Source: CAZEHS01 sp964649745
GTDB lineage: Bacteria; Bacillota; Clostridia; Peptostreptococcales; Acidaminobacteraceae
Direction: 5' to 3'
Length of the DNA: 64,000 nucleotides
NCBI GenBank assembly: GCA_964649745.1
Contig: CAZYQI010000015.1
Coordinates: 1-64,000 of the forward strand
Below the pieces are notes generated by a model. It did not search any database. It was not told the origin of the DNA and worked only from the letters and a program-made list of their open reading frames with translations. Shown here in pieces: positions 54,204 through 63,473 of the stretch; positions within the stretch are counted from its first letter, which is position 1; each line of letters starts with the position of its first letter. Both the position numbers and the translations under genes were made by a program.

Positions 54204-54291
54204 TAGCCACGGATAACACGGATTTACACGAAAAAGGGATGGTCGTAAGGCAATAATAAACATCCGTGCGAATCCGTGTTATCCGTGGCTA
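54204..54291. repeat. Intergenic inverted-repeat element, copy C
   Basis: Perfect 21-bp inverted ends, TAGCCACGGATAACACGGAT (54204-54223) and its complement (54272-54291), enclose about 45 bp. It is the most intact member of the family in this window, and lies between carA and argH. Confidence 0.75.
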
Positions 54292-54315
54292 GGCATTCTT
54301 CCAGTGTTTTTTAAA

Positions 54316-54337
54316 ATGGGTCTCCTAGGAGACCCAT
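54316..54337 (-). terminator. argH terminator
   Basis: A perfect palindrome ATGGGTCTCCTAGGAGACCC-AT followed on the minus strand by TTTTAAAAAA, seven bases after the argH stop. Confidence 0.75.
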
Positions 54338-54343
54338 AATGGT

Positions 54344-55726
54344 TTATGCATTTTCTGTTTTCAAGAACTCCCGGGCGTTGGCGATCATGGTTTGAATGCT
54401 GGCCTGTGAAGTGGAGCCATAGGATTTCTTGGCTTCCATGCAGCTTTTAAGCTGTACAGCCTCCAGGACGTCCGCTTCAAACAATGGACTGAACACCTGG
54501 AATTCCTCAATGGACTGTTCTTCAATGGCAATACCCTTCAGGATACAGCTTCTCACCATCTGTCCGGAGACCTCATGGGCGCTGCGGAAGGGCAAGCCCT
54601 TTCGAACCAGATAATCGGCAACGTCGGTAGCATTGGTATACCCCAAGGAGGCCGCTTTAAGCATATTATCCTGCTTAACCGTCATGGTTTCGATCATTTC
54701 AATGAAAATCTTCAGACAAGGCTTCAGGGTGTCCACCGTATCGAACAGCGGGGGCTTGTCCTCCTGCATATCTTTGTTGTAGGCCAGTGGCAAGGATTTC
54801 ATCAGGGTCAGGATGTTGACCAGGTTGCCGTAGGTGCGCCCGGTCTTTCCGCGGATCAGCTCCGCCACGTCGGGGTTTTTCTTCTGCGGCATGATGCTGC
54901 TCCCCGTGCTGAAGGCATCGTCCATCTCGATAAAACCGAAGGGTGACGAACTCCAGAGAATCAGTTCCTCGCAGAACCGGCTCAGGTGCATCATCAGGAT
55001 GGACGCATCGGCAATGAATTCAATGACATGATCCCTGTCGCTGACGGAATCCATGGCGTTTTCGGTCATGCCGGCAAAGCCCAGCTCCATAGACGTATAT
55101 TCACGGTCCGTGGGATAGGTCACCCCCGCCAAAGCGCCGCTTCCCAAGGGATTCAGATCCATACGGAGGGTACAGTCGATCAGACGGCTGTAGTCTCTTC
55201 GGAACATCTGGAAATATGCCATCAGATGATAGCCAAAGGTTACCGGCTGTGCATTCTGAAGGTGGGTCATTCCCGGGAGCACCGTATCCCTATGCATTTC
55301 TGCAATGGAAACTACCGTCTCCAATAGCTCCAGCACAAGACCGGCAATCTCGGGCAATTCGTCCTTCATGTACAGCTTAAGATCCAACGCCACCTGATCG
55401 TTGCGGCTTCTTCCGGTATGCAGCTTCTTCCCCACTGCGCCGATCCGTTCCGTGAGAACCCGTTCCACCCACATGTGGATGTCTTCATCCCCCAGGGTGT
55501 ACGAAACGGTTCCGGCCTCCATATCACGAAGGATGCCTTCAAGACCGTCCACCAACTGCAGCACTTCCTGTGTGGTCAGGATTCCGATTTTGCCAAGCAT
55601 ACGGGCATGGGCTTTGCTGCCCCGGATATCCTGCCTGAAGAGCCGTTTATCAAATTCAATACTGGCGTTAAATGCGTCCAGTAATTCAGAGGCCGGTTTC
55701 GAGAACCGGCCGCCCCATAGCTTCAT
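54344..55726 (-). CDS. argH: Argininosuccinate lyase
   Basis: 460 residues, full length. The superfamily signature GSSIMPQKKNPD and the N-terminal MKLWGGRFSKP are diagnostic. It releases fumarate and arginine. It overlaps argG by 4 bp and is transcribed after it. Confidence 0.97.
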   Translation of the reverse strand: MKLWGGRFSKPASELLDAFNASIEFDKRLFRQDIRGSKAHARMLGKIGILTTQEVLQLVDGLEGILRDMEAGTVSYTLGDEDIHMWVERVLTERIGAVGKKLHTGRSRNDQVALDLKLYMKDELPEIAGLVLELLETVVSIAEMHRDTVLPGMTHLQNAQPVTFGYHLMAYFQMFRRDYSRLIDCTLRMDLNPLGSGALAGVTYPTDREYTSMELGFAGMTENAMDSVSDRDHVIEFIADASILMMHLSRFCEELILWSSSPFGFIEMDDAFSTGSSIMPQKKNPDVAELIRGKTGRTYGNLVNILTLMKSLPLAYNKDMQEDKPPLFDTVDTLKPCLKIFIEMIETMTVKQDNMLKAASLGYTNATDVADYLVRKGLPFRSAHEVSGQMVRSCILKGIAIEEQSIEEFQVFSPLFEADVLEAVQLKSCMEAKKSYGSTSQASIQTMIANAREFLKTENA

Positions 55727-56958
55727 ATGATGTCCTTTTCCTTTACACTGTTTTTCAAATCCATCATCGCACGAATCTTCAGCGGCAGTGAGAAGAGATT
55801 GATGAATCCTTCGGCATCATACTGATTGTAGACATCATCTTCTCCAAAGGTAACGAACTCTTCACTGTACATGGAGAACGGCGACTGGGAACCTGCGTTG
55901 TAAATCTGACCCTTGTAGAGCTTCAGCTTCACTTCGCCGGTAACCACCTGCTGGGTTGATTCAACAAAGGCATCCAAAGCAATTTTCAGCGGTGTAAACC
56001 ACAGGCCGTCATAAACCAGTTCCGAGTATTTTTTTGCAATGCCGGACTTGAAGCTCATGGTTGCACGGTCGTGAACCAGTTTTTCAAGAATGGCGTGGGA
56101 TTTGTAAAGCAGCGTGCCGCCCGGTGTTTCATATACCCCACGGGACTTCATCCCAACCAATCGATTCTCAACAATATCAATAATCCCTATACCATTGGCG
56201 CCTCCCAGTTTATTCAGCTTAAGGAGCAGCTCCAGAGGACCCATTTTCACGCCATCAACAGCAACGGGTACACCCTTTTCATAGCTAATGGTCACATAAA
56301 CCGGAGCGTCCGGTGCATCTTCAGGCTTCACGGTCATCTGGTAGATGTTCGGATCATGCTCGTTCCAGGGGTTTTCCAGATTTCCACCTTCGTGGCTAAG
56401 GTGCCAGACGTTCCCGTCACGGCTGTAAATGTCTTTCTTGGTTACAGGGATCGGGATGCCGTGTTTGTTGGCAAAGTCGATGCAGTCTTCACGGGATTTC
56501 AGATTCCAGGTTCGCCAGGGAGCGATAATCTTCAAGGAAGGGTTCATCGCCTTGATGGTGCATTCAAAACGCACCTGGTCGTTCCCTTTGCCGGTACAAC
56601 CGTGAGCGATGGCAACAGCGCCTTCCTTTTCTGCAACTTCAACCAGCTTCTTGGCAATCAGAGGTCGCGCGATGGCAGTTCCCAGAAGATAATCATCCTC
56701 GTAAACCGCTCCGGCTTTTAACGTTGTGAACGCGTAGTCCTTAACGAACTCCTCTTTGACATCGATAACATATGCTTTAACCGCACCGGTTTCCAGCGCC
56801 TTTTTCTTAACAGCTACGAAATCATCCTTCTGGCCGACATCGACACAAACCGCGATAACATCGTACCGGTATTCGATTTCCAACCATTTAAGAATGACAG
56901 AGGTATCAAGACCTCCGGAATAAGCCAGAACAACCTTTTCTTTCTTTTCTTTGTTCAT
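55723..56958 (-). CDS. argG: Argininosuccinate synthase
   Basis: 411 residues, full length. The N-terminal PP-loop AYSGGLDTSVIL and GCTGKGNDQVRFE are present. It joins citrulline and aspartate using ATP. It leads the argGH operon; a good promoter lies upstream. Confidence 0.97.
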   Translation of the reverse strand: MNKEKKEKVVLAYSGGLDTSVILKWLEIEYRYDVIAVCVDVGQKDDFVAVKKKALETGAVKAYVIDVKEEFVKDYAFTTLKAGAVYEDDYLLGTAIARPLIAKKLVEVAEKEGAVAIAHGCTGKGNDQVRFECTIKAMNPSLKIIAPWRTWNLKSREDCIDFANKHGIPIPVTKKDIYSRDGNVWHLSHEGGNLENPWNEHDPNIYQMTVKPEDAPDAPVYVTISYEKGVPVAVDGVKMGPLELLLKLNKLGGANGIGIIDIVENRLVGMKSRGVYETPGGTLLYKSHAILEKLVHDRATMSFKSGIAKKYSELVYDGLWFTPLKIALDAFVESTQQVVTGEVKLKLYKGQIYNAGSQSPFSMYSEEFVTFGEDDVYNQYDAEGFINLFSLPLKIRAMMDLKNSVKEKDII

Positions 56959-57002
56959 ATGTATGCCCTCCTTCGTATATATATAACCTGTTGTTATTAA
57001 TG

Positions 57003-57030
57003 ATTATAGCAGGTCATACGAAGAATGCAA
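57003..57030 (-). promoter_or_regulatory. argG promoter
   Basis: Minus strand -35 TTGCAT (57025-57030), 16-bp spacer, -10 TATAAT (57003-57008). AT-rich DNA just upstream of the -35 might bind ArgR, but no clear ARG box could be assigned. Confidence 0.55.
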
Positions 57031-57500
57031 GCATATTTATAGTATTTATTTCATATTATTTCTTTTTGTCATTTATATAAATTATCTTTAAAACTGCATT
57101 TAGTAACGGTTACATCAGTATACAGTTGTATATAAAAGTGAGAAGCAAACAGATAAATAGTATATATATACATTATCGCCGCATAATCGATGTATAAATC
57201 GATTATTTTATACAGGATAACTACTGAATTAGGAAACAGGTATAGGTTTAGCTTTTATTAATTGTAACGGCTTTTATTTACCGGGTTTTGTTTTGCGCGG
57301 TTGCTTCCATCCGATCAGGGGTATGGCACCATCCAAGAGACGAAATGTATTGTGATCTAAACAATGCAGAACAATATCCATAACCAGTATCAAAATACTA
57401 TTTAAGGTATATTTAAGATACTTCACATTTACATGAATACCATTATGTGGTACCATTTACTTGCTGGACAGCACAAAACCAAGAAAGCGAGGTTGTAATT
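57031..57500. other. AT-rich gap with no supportable gene
   Basis: About 470 bp, strongly AT-rich on the left. A 60-codon minus-strand reading frame (57274-57456) has a Trp/Pro/Lys-rich C terminus that vaguely recalls transposase remnants, but no ribosome binding site or motif supports it. Confidence 0.4.
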
Positions 57501-58169
57501 ATGAAAAGACTGATTGGATTGTTGATGGTTGTCATGTTAGTTGCAGGAACTTTCTGCACATCATTTGCTGACACACCAAGGTCACTGGGCACAGGCGAGT
57601 TGAGCTATGATCAGTACATTAACATGTTGGCCAAATCAAAAGGTATTAGCCGAGAAGCTGCTATCATGTACGACAACGCAGAAAACGCAAAGTATGAACA
57701 ACAACTCGAAAAAAGGATGAAAGAAAATCCAAGATTAATACAATCCAGTTCTTTGTTTAAAGCTGCCGCTGTTACAAGTGGATATTACACATATTCTACG
57801 GCAACAACGACAAAGGCTTACCCAAATCGAAGCGATTTCAAAGCTACAGCAAGTATTACCGTTAAAATTTATGTAAATGGAACATTTCGAGAGATTGTTT
57901 CAAAACAAGGTTCTGTAAACTCTTATATAACGAGTGGATCAAATGCTGCCGCGACATGGGTTCAAACAAACGCATGGGATGATCCAAGTGGAGGGCGATA
58001 CCCAACAACAAGTGTTACATATGGAGCTGAAGGTCGATTCGAAATCGTTACCCAACAAGCATTGACTGGCACGGCGGGTGTAGGCCTGACTTTGTCTGGC
58101 ACAATCGGGCAAAATTATTATTACCGAACTGCAATCATGAGTGTCCAAGGGACAAAGGGAGTATATTAG
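57501..58169 (+). CDS. Secreted protein of unknown function, 222 aa
   Basis: 222 residues with a clear signal peptide (hydrophobic core to about residue 20, then TSFADTP). The mature part has a helical segment (about 25-75) and a Ser/Thr/Tyr-rich beta-like C-terminal half. ATG 57501 follows gaggttg. No family recognised. Moderately AT-rich; in an accessory patch with the LRR gene. Confidence 0.65.
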   Translation: MKRLIGLLMVVMLVAGTFCTSFADTPRSLGTGELSYDQYINMLAKSKGISREAAIMYDNAENAKYEQQLEKRMKENPRLIQSSSLFKAAAVTSGYYTYSTATTTKAYPNRSDFKATASITVKIYVNGTFREIVSKQGSVNSYITSGSNAAATWVQTNAWDDPSGGRYPTTSVTYGAEGRFEIVTQQALTGTAGVGLTLSGTIGQNYYYRTAIMSVQGTKGVY

Positions 58170-58221
58170 AAATTCGGGTGTGCGCATGGATTTTTACAAA
58201 CATAGTTTTTTGAGCCTTTGA

Positions 58222-58259
58222 AGCTTACTCCTCCTAATTTTGATTTGGAGGAGTAAGCT
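58222..58259 (+). terminator. Terminator of the secreted protein gene
   Basis: AGCTTACTCCTCC and GGAGGAGTAAGCT form a perfect 13-bp stem followed by CTTT. Confidence 0.8.
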
Positions 58260-58313
58260 CTTTCGTATATCTTAGGAAAATTTGCATTAGAGAATCGGTA
58301 TTCGGAGGTCATC

Positions 58314-58982
58314 ATGAATAAAAAGCAAATTATATATGTTATGTGTGTTGTTATTATTGTCGTTGCAGCTTATAACACGGTAATGACTGCACCACACCTG
58401 CACCCGAGTTTAGCAGAAGCTATGGTAAAAAACGGTTATGATTTGAATGGAAATTCTAAAATTGATAAAAAGGAAATGCAAACTATACGCACATTAGCTC
58501 TGAGCGGCAGCGACATCACGGACATCTCAGGTTTGACGGAAACCGATAGCCCTAATTTAACTTCAGTCTATTTTTCACAGATAAGCGGCCTTAAAGATTA
58601 CGATTTTTCAAACAATCCACAAATAATTGAATTAATGTTAGATGTATGTAATATTCAGTCTATGAGTCAAATTACCGCCAATGAAAATCTACAAAGATTA
58701 TCTCTTGCTGGCAATCAGCTCACAGACATAAGTGAAATAGAAAAATACAGTTCATTAACAAAGTTGGCAATTGATCATAATCAAATTAATGATATCTCGT
58801 CGATAAAGAAACTCCCCTCATTAAAAACAATTGATTTGCGAGGCAATCCAATTACAGACTATACAGTGTTTCAAAGTACCAGAGAAATAACCACTGTGTA
58901 TTTGGACAAATTGCAATATCAAGAACTACAGAAACAGATCCCAAAATTGAACAGTAATATTGATTTTAAAGTTTCGGATTAG
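58314..58982 (+). CDS. Leucine-rich repeat protein with EF-hand-like motif
   Basis: 222 residues: N-terminal membrane segment or uncleaved signal (about 5-25), an EF-hand/dockerin-like loop DLNGNSKIDKKEM near 43-55, then about five internalin-type leucine-rich repeats (LQRLSLAGNQLTDIS, LTKLAIDHNQINDIS, LKTIDLRGNPITD). Probably a surface-anchored binding protein. ATG 58314 follows ggaggtc. AT-rich relative to the flanking genes, suggesting transfer. Confidence 0.78.
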   Translation: MNKKQIIYVMCVVIIVVAAYNTVMTAPHLHPSLAEAMVKNGYDLNGNSKIDKKEMQTIRTLALSGSDITDISGLTETDSPNLTSVYFSQISGLKDYDFSNNPQIIELMLDVCNIQSMSQITANENLQRLSLAGNQLTDISEIEKYSSLTKLAIDHNQINDISSIKKLPSLKTIDLRGNPITDYTVFQSTREITTVYLDKLQYQELQKQIPKLNSNIDFKVSD

Positions 58983-59010
58983 GGTGTTCAATGCATCTCC
59001 GATGGTATGA

Positions 59011-59319
59011 TCAAATGTCGGTTGATTTCATGATACACAGAAGACAGTCGGACATTTCCGAATCGAATCCGCTGATCATTTTGCAGAATCCTGTCCAGAA
59101 AACGTTTATTGAAGGATCATAGACATTTTGCCACTGTACATTTCCACGGGAAAGCTTCAACACTTCCCGCACGGCTGTTGTTTTCCCGTATCCCATAGGC
59201 GCTTCAACGATTGAAAGTGGATACGCCATAATACTCTCCATTGTAACCATCATTCGATTTGGAAAATATATGCTTCCTGATTTTCGTTTCCCATCTACGA
59301 TCATTTTTGTCTCCTGCAC
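59011..59319 (-). pseudogene. Truncated LuxR/MalT-type (STAND) regulator fragment
   Basis: 102 residues matching only the N-terminal start of MalT-like ATP-dependent LuxR regulators: the opening FPNRMMVTMESIMAYPLSIV, Walker A EAPMGYGKTTAV, then VQWQNVYDPSINVFW. Full proteins are about 800-900 residues with a C-terminal helix-turn-helix. Here the frame stops after the first part of the ATPase domain and nothing similar follows, so it is a remnant. It could still be expressed, but not as a functional regulator. Confidence 0.7.
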
Positions 59320-59408
59320 TTAATTTATGTAAGTTATTAATGCGTGACATGTATATATTTATTATATCACTAAATATGCTATTAAATAATTCATGTAAAT
59401 CAAAATAG

Positions 59409-59440
59409 AAGCCGCAGTATCCTGTTGGAAGCTGCGGCTT
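59409..59440 (-). terminator. LCP gene terminator
   Basis: AAGCCGCAG and CTGCGGCTT form a 9-bp stem downstream of the LCP gene on the minus strand. Confidence 0.7.
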
Positions 59441-59456
59441 TATCTGACCTTTTGAA

Positions 59457-60761
59457 TTATTGAGCCGGCGCCGCCTCCGGTATCGGTTCGACCGGCGGGG
59501 TTATTTCCGGCACAACCACCGGCTCTGAAACACCGATATCCTCCAGAGAGGTGTCATCCTGGGCATTGGGATCACCCACAAAATCGGCAGGAATCTCATC
59601 GATAAGGTTTGTCTGTTCGCCGGTTGCGGCAGAGGGGGTCGTTATTTCTGTGGCCGATCCGGTGGTCACCTCCGGTTTTTTCGTATCCTTGGCCGGAGTT
59701 TCTTCTTCTATATCCCCAACAACCGTTTTCTTGCTGTCCTTGATAATGACCTTTGACGGATCCACAACATCCTCAAGCTTTGTAAGAGTTCCTTCCACCG
59801 GAGTTTCCTCACCGGTTCGGTTATAAATGGCCAGCATCACTGCCTCTGTTGCCGTTGGGTAATGCAGATAATAGCTTGCTCCGCCAATGGTTTTGGCTTC
59901 TCCGGGTATACGGTATGAACGGGTGTTCTTCATATCCATGCCAATCATCGACGACCCCTGCTTCACCATTTCACCCACTGGCATGTCTGTGTCCACATAC
60001 TTCATAGCGGTTGGGATAATCAGGGGAAGTTTAAGGCCCAGCGCTTTCTTGATGGCGGTCTTCACAAACAGCTGCTGTCGTTCGATACGACCCAAATCCC
60101 CTTCCTGACCGTGGGCGCCACCGTTGTTCTTACGCCATCTTAAAAACTGTATTGCATGATCTCCGTCAAGCAGCTGCTTTCCTGCCGGTATATCAATATG
60201 GAGCGGCGGTTTGCTGTAGGGATCGTCATATTGCATGTGGAACGGGATGTCCATTTCAACACCCCCGAGGATGTCCACCACTTCTTTAACCGCTTTATAA
60301 TCGACTGCCACATAATTGTCCACAGGTACGCCAAGAACATTCGAAACCTCACGCACCGTTCCTTCCGGGCCACCGAGAGAGCCCTTCAGACCAACTACCG
60401 CATTAATCTTCATAGGGCTTTTCCCTGGAAGTTGATAATACGTGTCTCTGGGAACTGAAACGATATCCACCAGCTGATTATCCGGATCATAGCTGACCAT
60501 CATCATCGTATCGGAGCGACCGCCGTCGGTACCCATTACCAGCACATTGAGACGATTGCTTTTCTTGACCATTTTATCCAGATCCAGTCGGTCCTCCGGT
60601 GTGAATTCTGCTTTTTTATTGAAGATGGAAAACAGGCCATCACTTTTGCCACCTTCGGCTTTTTCTGAACCGCTTGGTTTAACTACAAAAAATAAGACTG
60701 CGCCGATAACCAACGCAAAGCATAAGAATGCCACTGAAAAAACCTTGAGATAAAAACGCAT
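59457..60761 (-). CDS. LCP (LytR-CpsA-Psr) family cell-wall ligase
   Basis: 434 residues from ATG 60761: one N-terminal membrane helix (about 5-25), the LCP catalytic domain (about 65-300) with VLVMGTDGGRSDTMMM, DIVSVPRDTYYQL and FLRWRKNNG carrying the conserved Asp/Arg residues, and a Pro/Glu/Thr-rich disordered tail. LCP proteins transfer undecaprenyl-linked glycopolymers to peptidoglycan. Substrate unknown. Confidence 0.88.
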   Translation of the reverse strand: MRFYLKVFSVAFLCFALVIGAVLFFVVKPSGSEKAEGGKSDGLFSIFNKKAEFTPEDRLDLDKMVKKSNRLNVLVMGTDGGRSDTMMMVSYDPDNQLVDIVSVPRDTYYQLPGKSPMKINAVVGLKGSLGGPEGTVREVSNVLGVPVDNYVAVDYKAVKEVVDILGGVEMDIPFHMQYDDPYSKPPLHIDIPAGKQLLDGDHAIQFLRWRKNNGGAHGQEGDLGRIERQQLFVKTAIKKALGLKLPLIIPTAMKYVDTDMPVGEMVKQGSSMIGMDMKNTRSYRIPGEAKTIGGASYYLHYPTATEAVMLAIYNRTGEETPVEGTLTKLEDVVDPSKVIIKDSKKTVVGDIEEETPAKDTKKPEVTTGSATEITTPSAATGEQTNLIDEIPADFVGDPNAQDDTSLEDIGVSEPVVVPEITPPVEPIPEAAPAQ

Positions 60762-60911
60762 GTGTATCCCCTTTCCAACAGTTAACAAGAATTGTCATGA
60801 TGATGCATTTAATTTTAACATAATACATATGGCTTAAATATGAAAATAACATTAAATATGTTGGGAAAAATGAAATCCAAGTAAAATTATCGGATATTTT
60901 CTTCAGGGCTA

Positions 60912-60940
60912 TTGACACCGTAATTGAACCATGTTAGGAT
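60912..60940 (+). promoter_or_regulatory. Promoter of the methionine operon
   Basis: -35 TTGACA (60912-60917), 17-bp spacer, -10 TAGGAT (60935-60940), placed about 20 bp upstream of the riboswitch aptamer. Confidence 0.75.
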
Positions 60941-60962
60941 TCATATCAACCGAATAGTAATG

Positions 60963-61112
60963 ACTCTTATCAAGAGTGGCGGAGGGACAGGCCCGATGAA
61001 GCCCGGCAACCAGCGAAAGCATGGTGCTAATTCCTGCAGTGCGTTTACGTACTGGAAGATGAGGAGGATTCTGACTGTGCACACAGGCCTCTTTCATCGA
61101 AAGAGGTCTTTT
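60963..61112 (+). ncRNA. SAM-I (S-box) riboswitch with terminator
   Basis: The aptamer (60963-61067) shows the canonical S-box elements: CTTATCAAGAGTGGCGGAGG, the GGCCCGATGAAGCCCGGCAACC core and the GGTGCTAATTCC junction. The expression platform is a terminator, AGGCCTCTTTC-atc-GAAAGAGGTCTTTTCT (61085-61112). With SAM bound, the terminator forms and shuts off the two downstream methionine genes. Confidence 0.95.
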
Positions 61113-61145
61113 CTATTGGCAAAACCCACTAAAAGGAGAATAACC

Positions 61146-62438
61146 ATGAGCACTCAAAAACATCGTTTTGAAACACTTCAAATCCACGCAGGGCAAGAAC
61201 CGGACCCTGCTACAGGCTCTCGGGCAGTGCCCATTTATCAGACCAGCTCCTATGTGTTCCGCAACGTGGAACATGCAGCCAATCTCTTTTCCTTGAAAGA
61301 ACCCGGCAATATCTACACCCGGATCATGAACCCTACCACGGATGTGCTTGAAAAACGGATTGCCGCCCTGGAAGGTGGAGTCGGCGCACTGGCGGTAGCC
61401 TCCGGCTCTGCTGCAGTAACCCTGGCCATCCAGAATATTGCCGAGGTTGGTGATGAGATTGTTTCAGCCAGCACCCTATACGGGGGAACCTACAATCTGT
61501 TCAGCGTCACGCTTCCCAAGATGGGCATCACTACCCGCTTTGTCAATCCGGATGATCTGGAGGGATTCAGAGCGGCTATTAATGAAAAAACCCGGGCCGT
61601 TTACGTGGAAACCATTGGGAACCCCGGAGCAAATCTCATCGATCTGGATGCCCTCGCGATCATCGCCCATGAAAACGGCGTTCCTTTGATCGTAGATAAC
61701 ACCTTCGCCACCCCTTACCTGTATCGTCCCTTTGAACACGGCGCCGACATCGTCATTCACTCCGCCACCAAGTTCATCGGCGGCCATGGCACCTCCATTG
61801 GAGGCCTGATCGTGGATTCCGGCAAATTCGACTGGGCCGCCTCCGGCAGATTCAAAGGACTTACAGAGCCGGATCCCAGCTATCACGGTATCCGATACGC
61901 CGGTGATGTGGGCGCCGCGGCCTTCATTGTAAAGGCCCGGGTGCAGCTGCTTCGCGATACCGGAGCATGCCTCAGCCCCTTCAACGCATTTCTTCTGCTT
62001 CAAGGACTCGAAACCCTTTCCCTGCGGGTGGAGCGGCACGTTTCCAATGCCCAGCGAATTGCGGCCTATCTGGAAAATCATCCGGCTGTGGGCTGGGTTC
62101 AATATCCCGGTCTGGAGAGCAGTCCTTATAAGGCGTTGGCCAAACGCGACTTTCCCAAGGGAACGGGCTCCATCTTCACCTTTGGCATCAAGGGGGGTCT
62201 TGATGCCGGCATAAAATTCATCGACAGTCTGGAGCTGTTCTCCTTGCTGGCCAACGTTGCCGATGCAAAGTCCCTGGTGATTCACCCTGCCAGCACAACC
62301 CACGCCCAGCTGGACCCTGAAGCTCAGGTTTCCGCCGGTGTTGGCCCGGATCTTATCCGCATCTCCATCGGCATCGAAAATGTTGAGGATTTGATCGCTG
62401 ATTTGGATCAGGCGTTGGAGATTGCGTCCCGCGTTTAG
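61146..62438 (+). CDS. metY: O-acetylhomoserine aminocarboxypropyltransferase (sulfhydrylase)
   Basis: 430 residues from ATG 61146 after aaggaga. A Cys/Met metabolism PLP enzyme with the PLP lysine in SATKFIGGHGTSIGG and the long MetY-type form (about 430 against about 380 for cystathionine synthases). It converts O-acetylhomoserine and sulfide to homocysteine. Upstream in-frame codons lie in the riboswitch and are not coding. Confidence 0.94.
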   Translation: MSTQKHRFETLQIHAGQEPDPATGSRAVPIYQTSSYVFRNVEHAANLFSLKEPGNIYTRIMNPTTDVLEKRIAALEGGVGALAVASGSAAVTLAIQNIAEVGDEIVSASTLYGGTYNLFSVTLPKMGITTRFVNPDDLEGFRAAINEKTRAVYVETIGNPGANLIDLDALAIIAHENGVPLIVDNTFATPYLYRPFEHGADIVIHSATKFIGGHGTSIGGLIVDSGKFDWAASGRFKGLTEPDPSYHGIRYAGDVGAAAFIVKARVQLLRDTGACLSPFNAFLLLQGLETLSLRVERHVSNAQRIAAYLENHPAVGWVQYPGLESSPYKALAKRDFPKGTGSIFTFGIKGGLDAGIKFIDSLELFSLLANVADAKSLVIHPASTTHAQLDPEAQVSAGVGPDLIRISIGIENVEDLIADLDQALEIASRV

Positions 62439-62477
62439 CATTCAGCGACGCATAACTCATAACGAAAAGGAGCCCCC

Positions 62478-63398
62478 ATGCCTGTCATCATACCCAATGA
62501 TCTTCCTGCCGCAGAAACTCTGGCCGCTGAAAACATATTCACCATGACGGAGGTTCGAGCTGCCCATCAGGATATACGGCCCCTGCGCATTGCCATCCTG
62601 AATCTGATGCCCACGAAGGAGGTTACCGAGACTCAGCTGCTTCGTGTGCTTGGAAACTCTCCCCTTCAGACTGAAGTGGTACTGGTAAAGCTCGAAAGCT
62701 ATGAACCGAAAAACACTTCCACGGATTATCTTGATCGCTTCTATGTTCCCTTTTCAGAGATTGAGCATCAGAAGTTCGACGGGATCATCATCACAGGAGC
62801 GCCGGTGGAAAATCTCCCTTTTGAGGAGGTTCGCTACTGGCCGGAGCTGAAACGCATATTGGACTGGTGCGAGCACCACGGATTCTGTACCTTTCACATT
62901 TGTTGGGGGGCCCAGGCAGGGCTTTATCATCACTACGGCATACAAAAGCTGGAACTTGAGGATAAATGCTTCGGTGTGTTTCCTACACGGGTTGCATTAA
63001 AGACCTGTCCCTTGGTACGGGGATTTGATGATGTGTTTTATATTCCTCACTCCCGCCACACAACCGTTCATCGGGAAGACATTCTGCTGGTTCCCAACCT
63101 GGAGATTGTTGCCGAAAGCGAAGAGGCCGGAGTCGCACTTGTTGTTTCCAAGGATGGCCGTCAGGTCTTCGCAACTGGTCACTCGGAATACGACCCCTTG
63201 ACCTTGGCCACGGAGTATTTTCGCGATCGTGACAAGGGACTCCCCATTGCCATTCCTGAAAATTATTTTCCAGAGGATAATCCAGCCGAGGCGCCTCTGG
63301 TCCGGTGGCGCGGCCATGCTCATTTGCTGTTCGCCAACTGGCTGAATTACTACGTATACCAGGAAACACCCTACGATTTGGCCTCTGCCGCACTGTAG
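62478..63398 (+). CDS. metA: Homoserine O-acetyltransferase (MetA)
   Basis: 306 residues. The catalytic triad is in the expected places: Cys142 (FHICWGAQ), His235 and Glu237 (TGHSEYDP). Residue 111 is Glu (ITGAPVE), the residue known from Bacillus cereus MetA to give acetyl-CoA rather than succinyl-CoA specificity. This agrees with the upstream acetylhomoserine-using MetY. Start follows aaaaggagc. Same operon under the riboswitch. Confidence 0.94.
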   Translation: MPVIIPNDLPAAETLAAENIFTMTEVRAAHQDIRPLRIAILNLMPTKEVTETQLLRVLGNSPLQTEVVLVKLESYEPKNTSTDYLDRFYVPFSEIEHQKFDGIIITGAPVENLPFEEVRYWPELKRILDWCEHHGFCTFHICWGAQAGLYHHYGIQKLELEDKCFGVFPTRVALKTCPLVRGFDDVFYIPHSRHTTVHREDILLVPNLEIVAESEEAGVALVVSKDGRQVFATGHSEYDPLTLATEYFRDRDKGLPIAIPENYFPEDNPAEAPLVRWRGHAHLLFANWLNYYVYQETPYDLASAAL

Positions 63399-63420
63399 AA
63401 CAAACACTATATTAAATAAG

Positions 63421-63466
63421 AAAGGAGCAGGATGTCGCCGGATTGGCGGGATCTCTGCTCCTTTTA
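63421..63466. terminator. Bidirectional terminator
   Basis: AAAGGAGCAG (63421-63430) and CTGCTCCTTTT (63456-63466) pair across a GC-rich loop between the convergent metA and the 120-aa gene. Confidence 0.75.
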
Positions 63467-63473
63467 AATGCAC

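Noticed and set aside
57274..57456. 60-aa minus-strand frame before the secreted protein gene
   Set aside because: No ribosome binding site and no motif. A vague transposase-like tail is not enough for a gene call.
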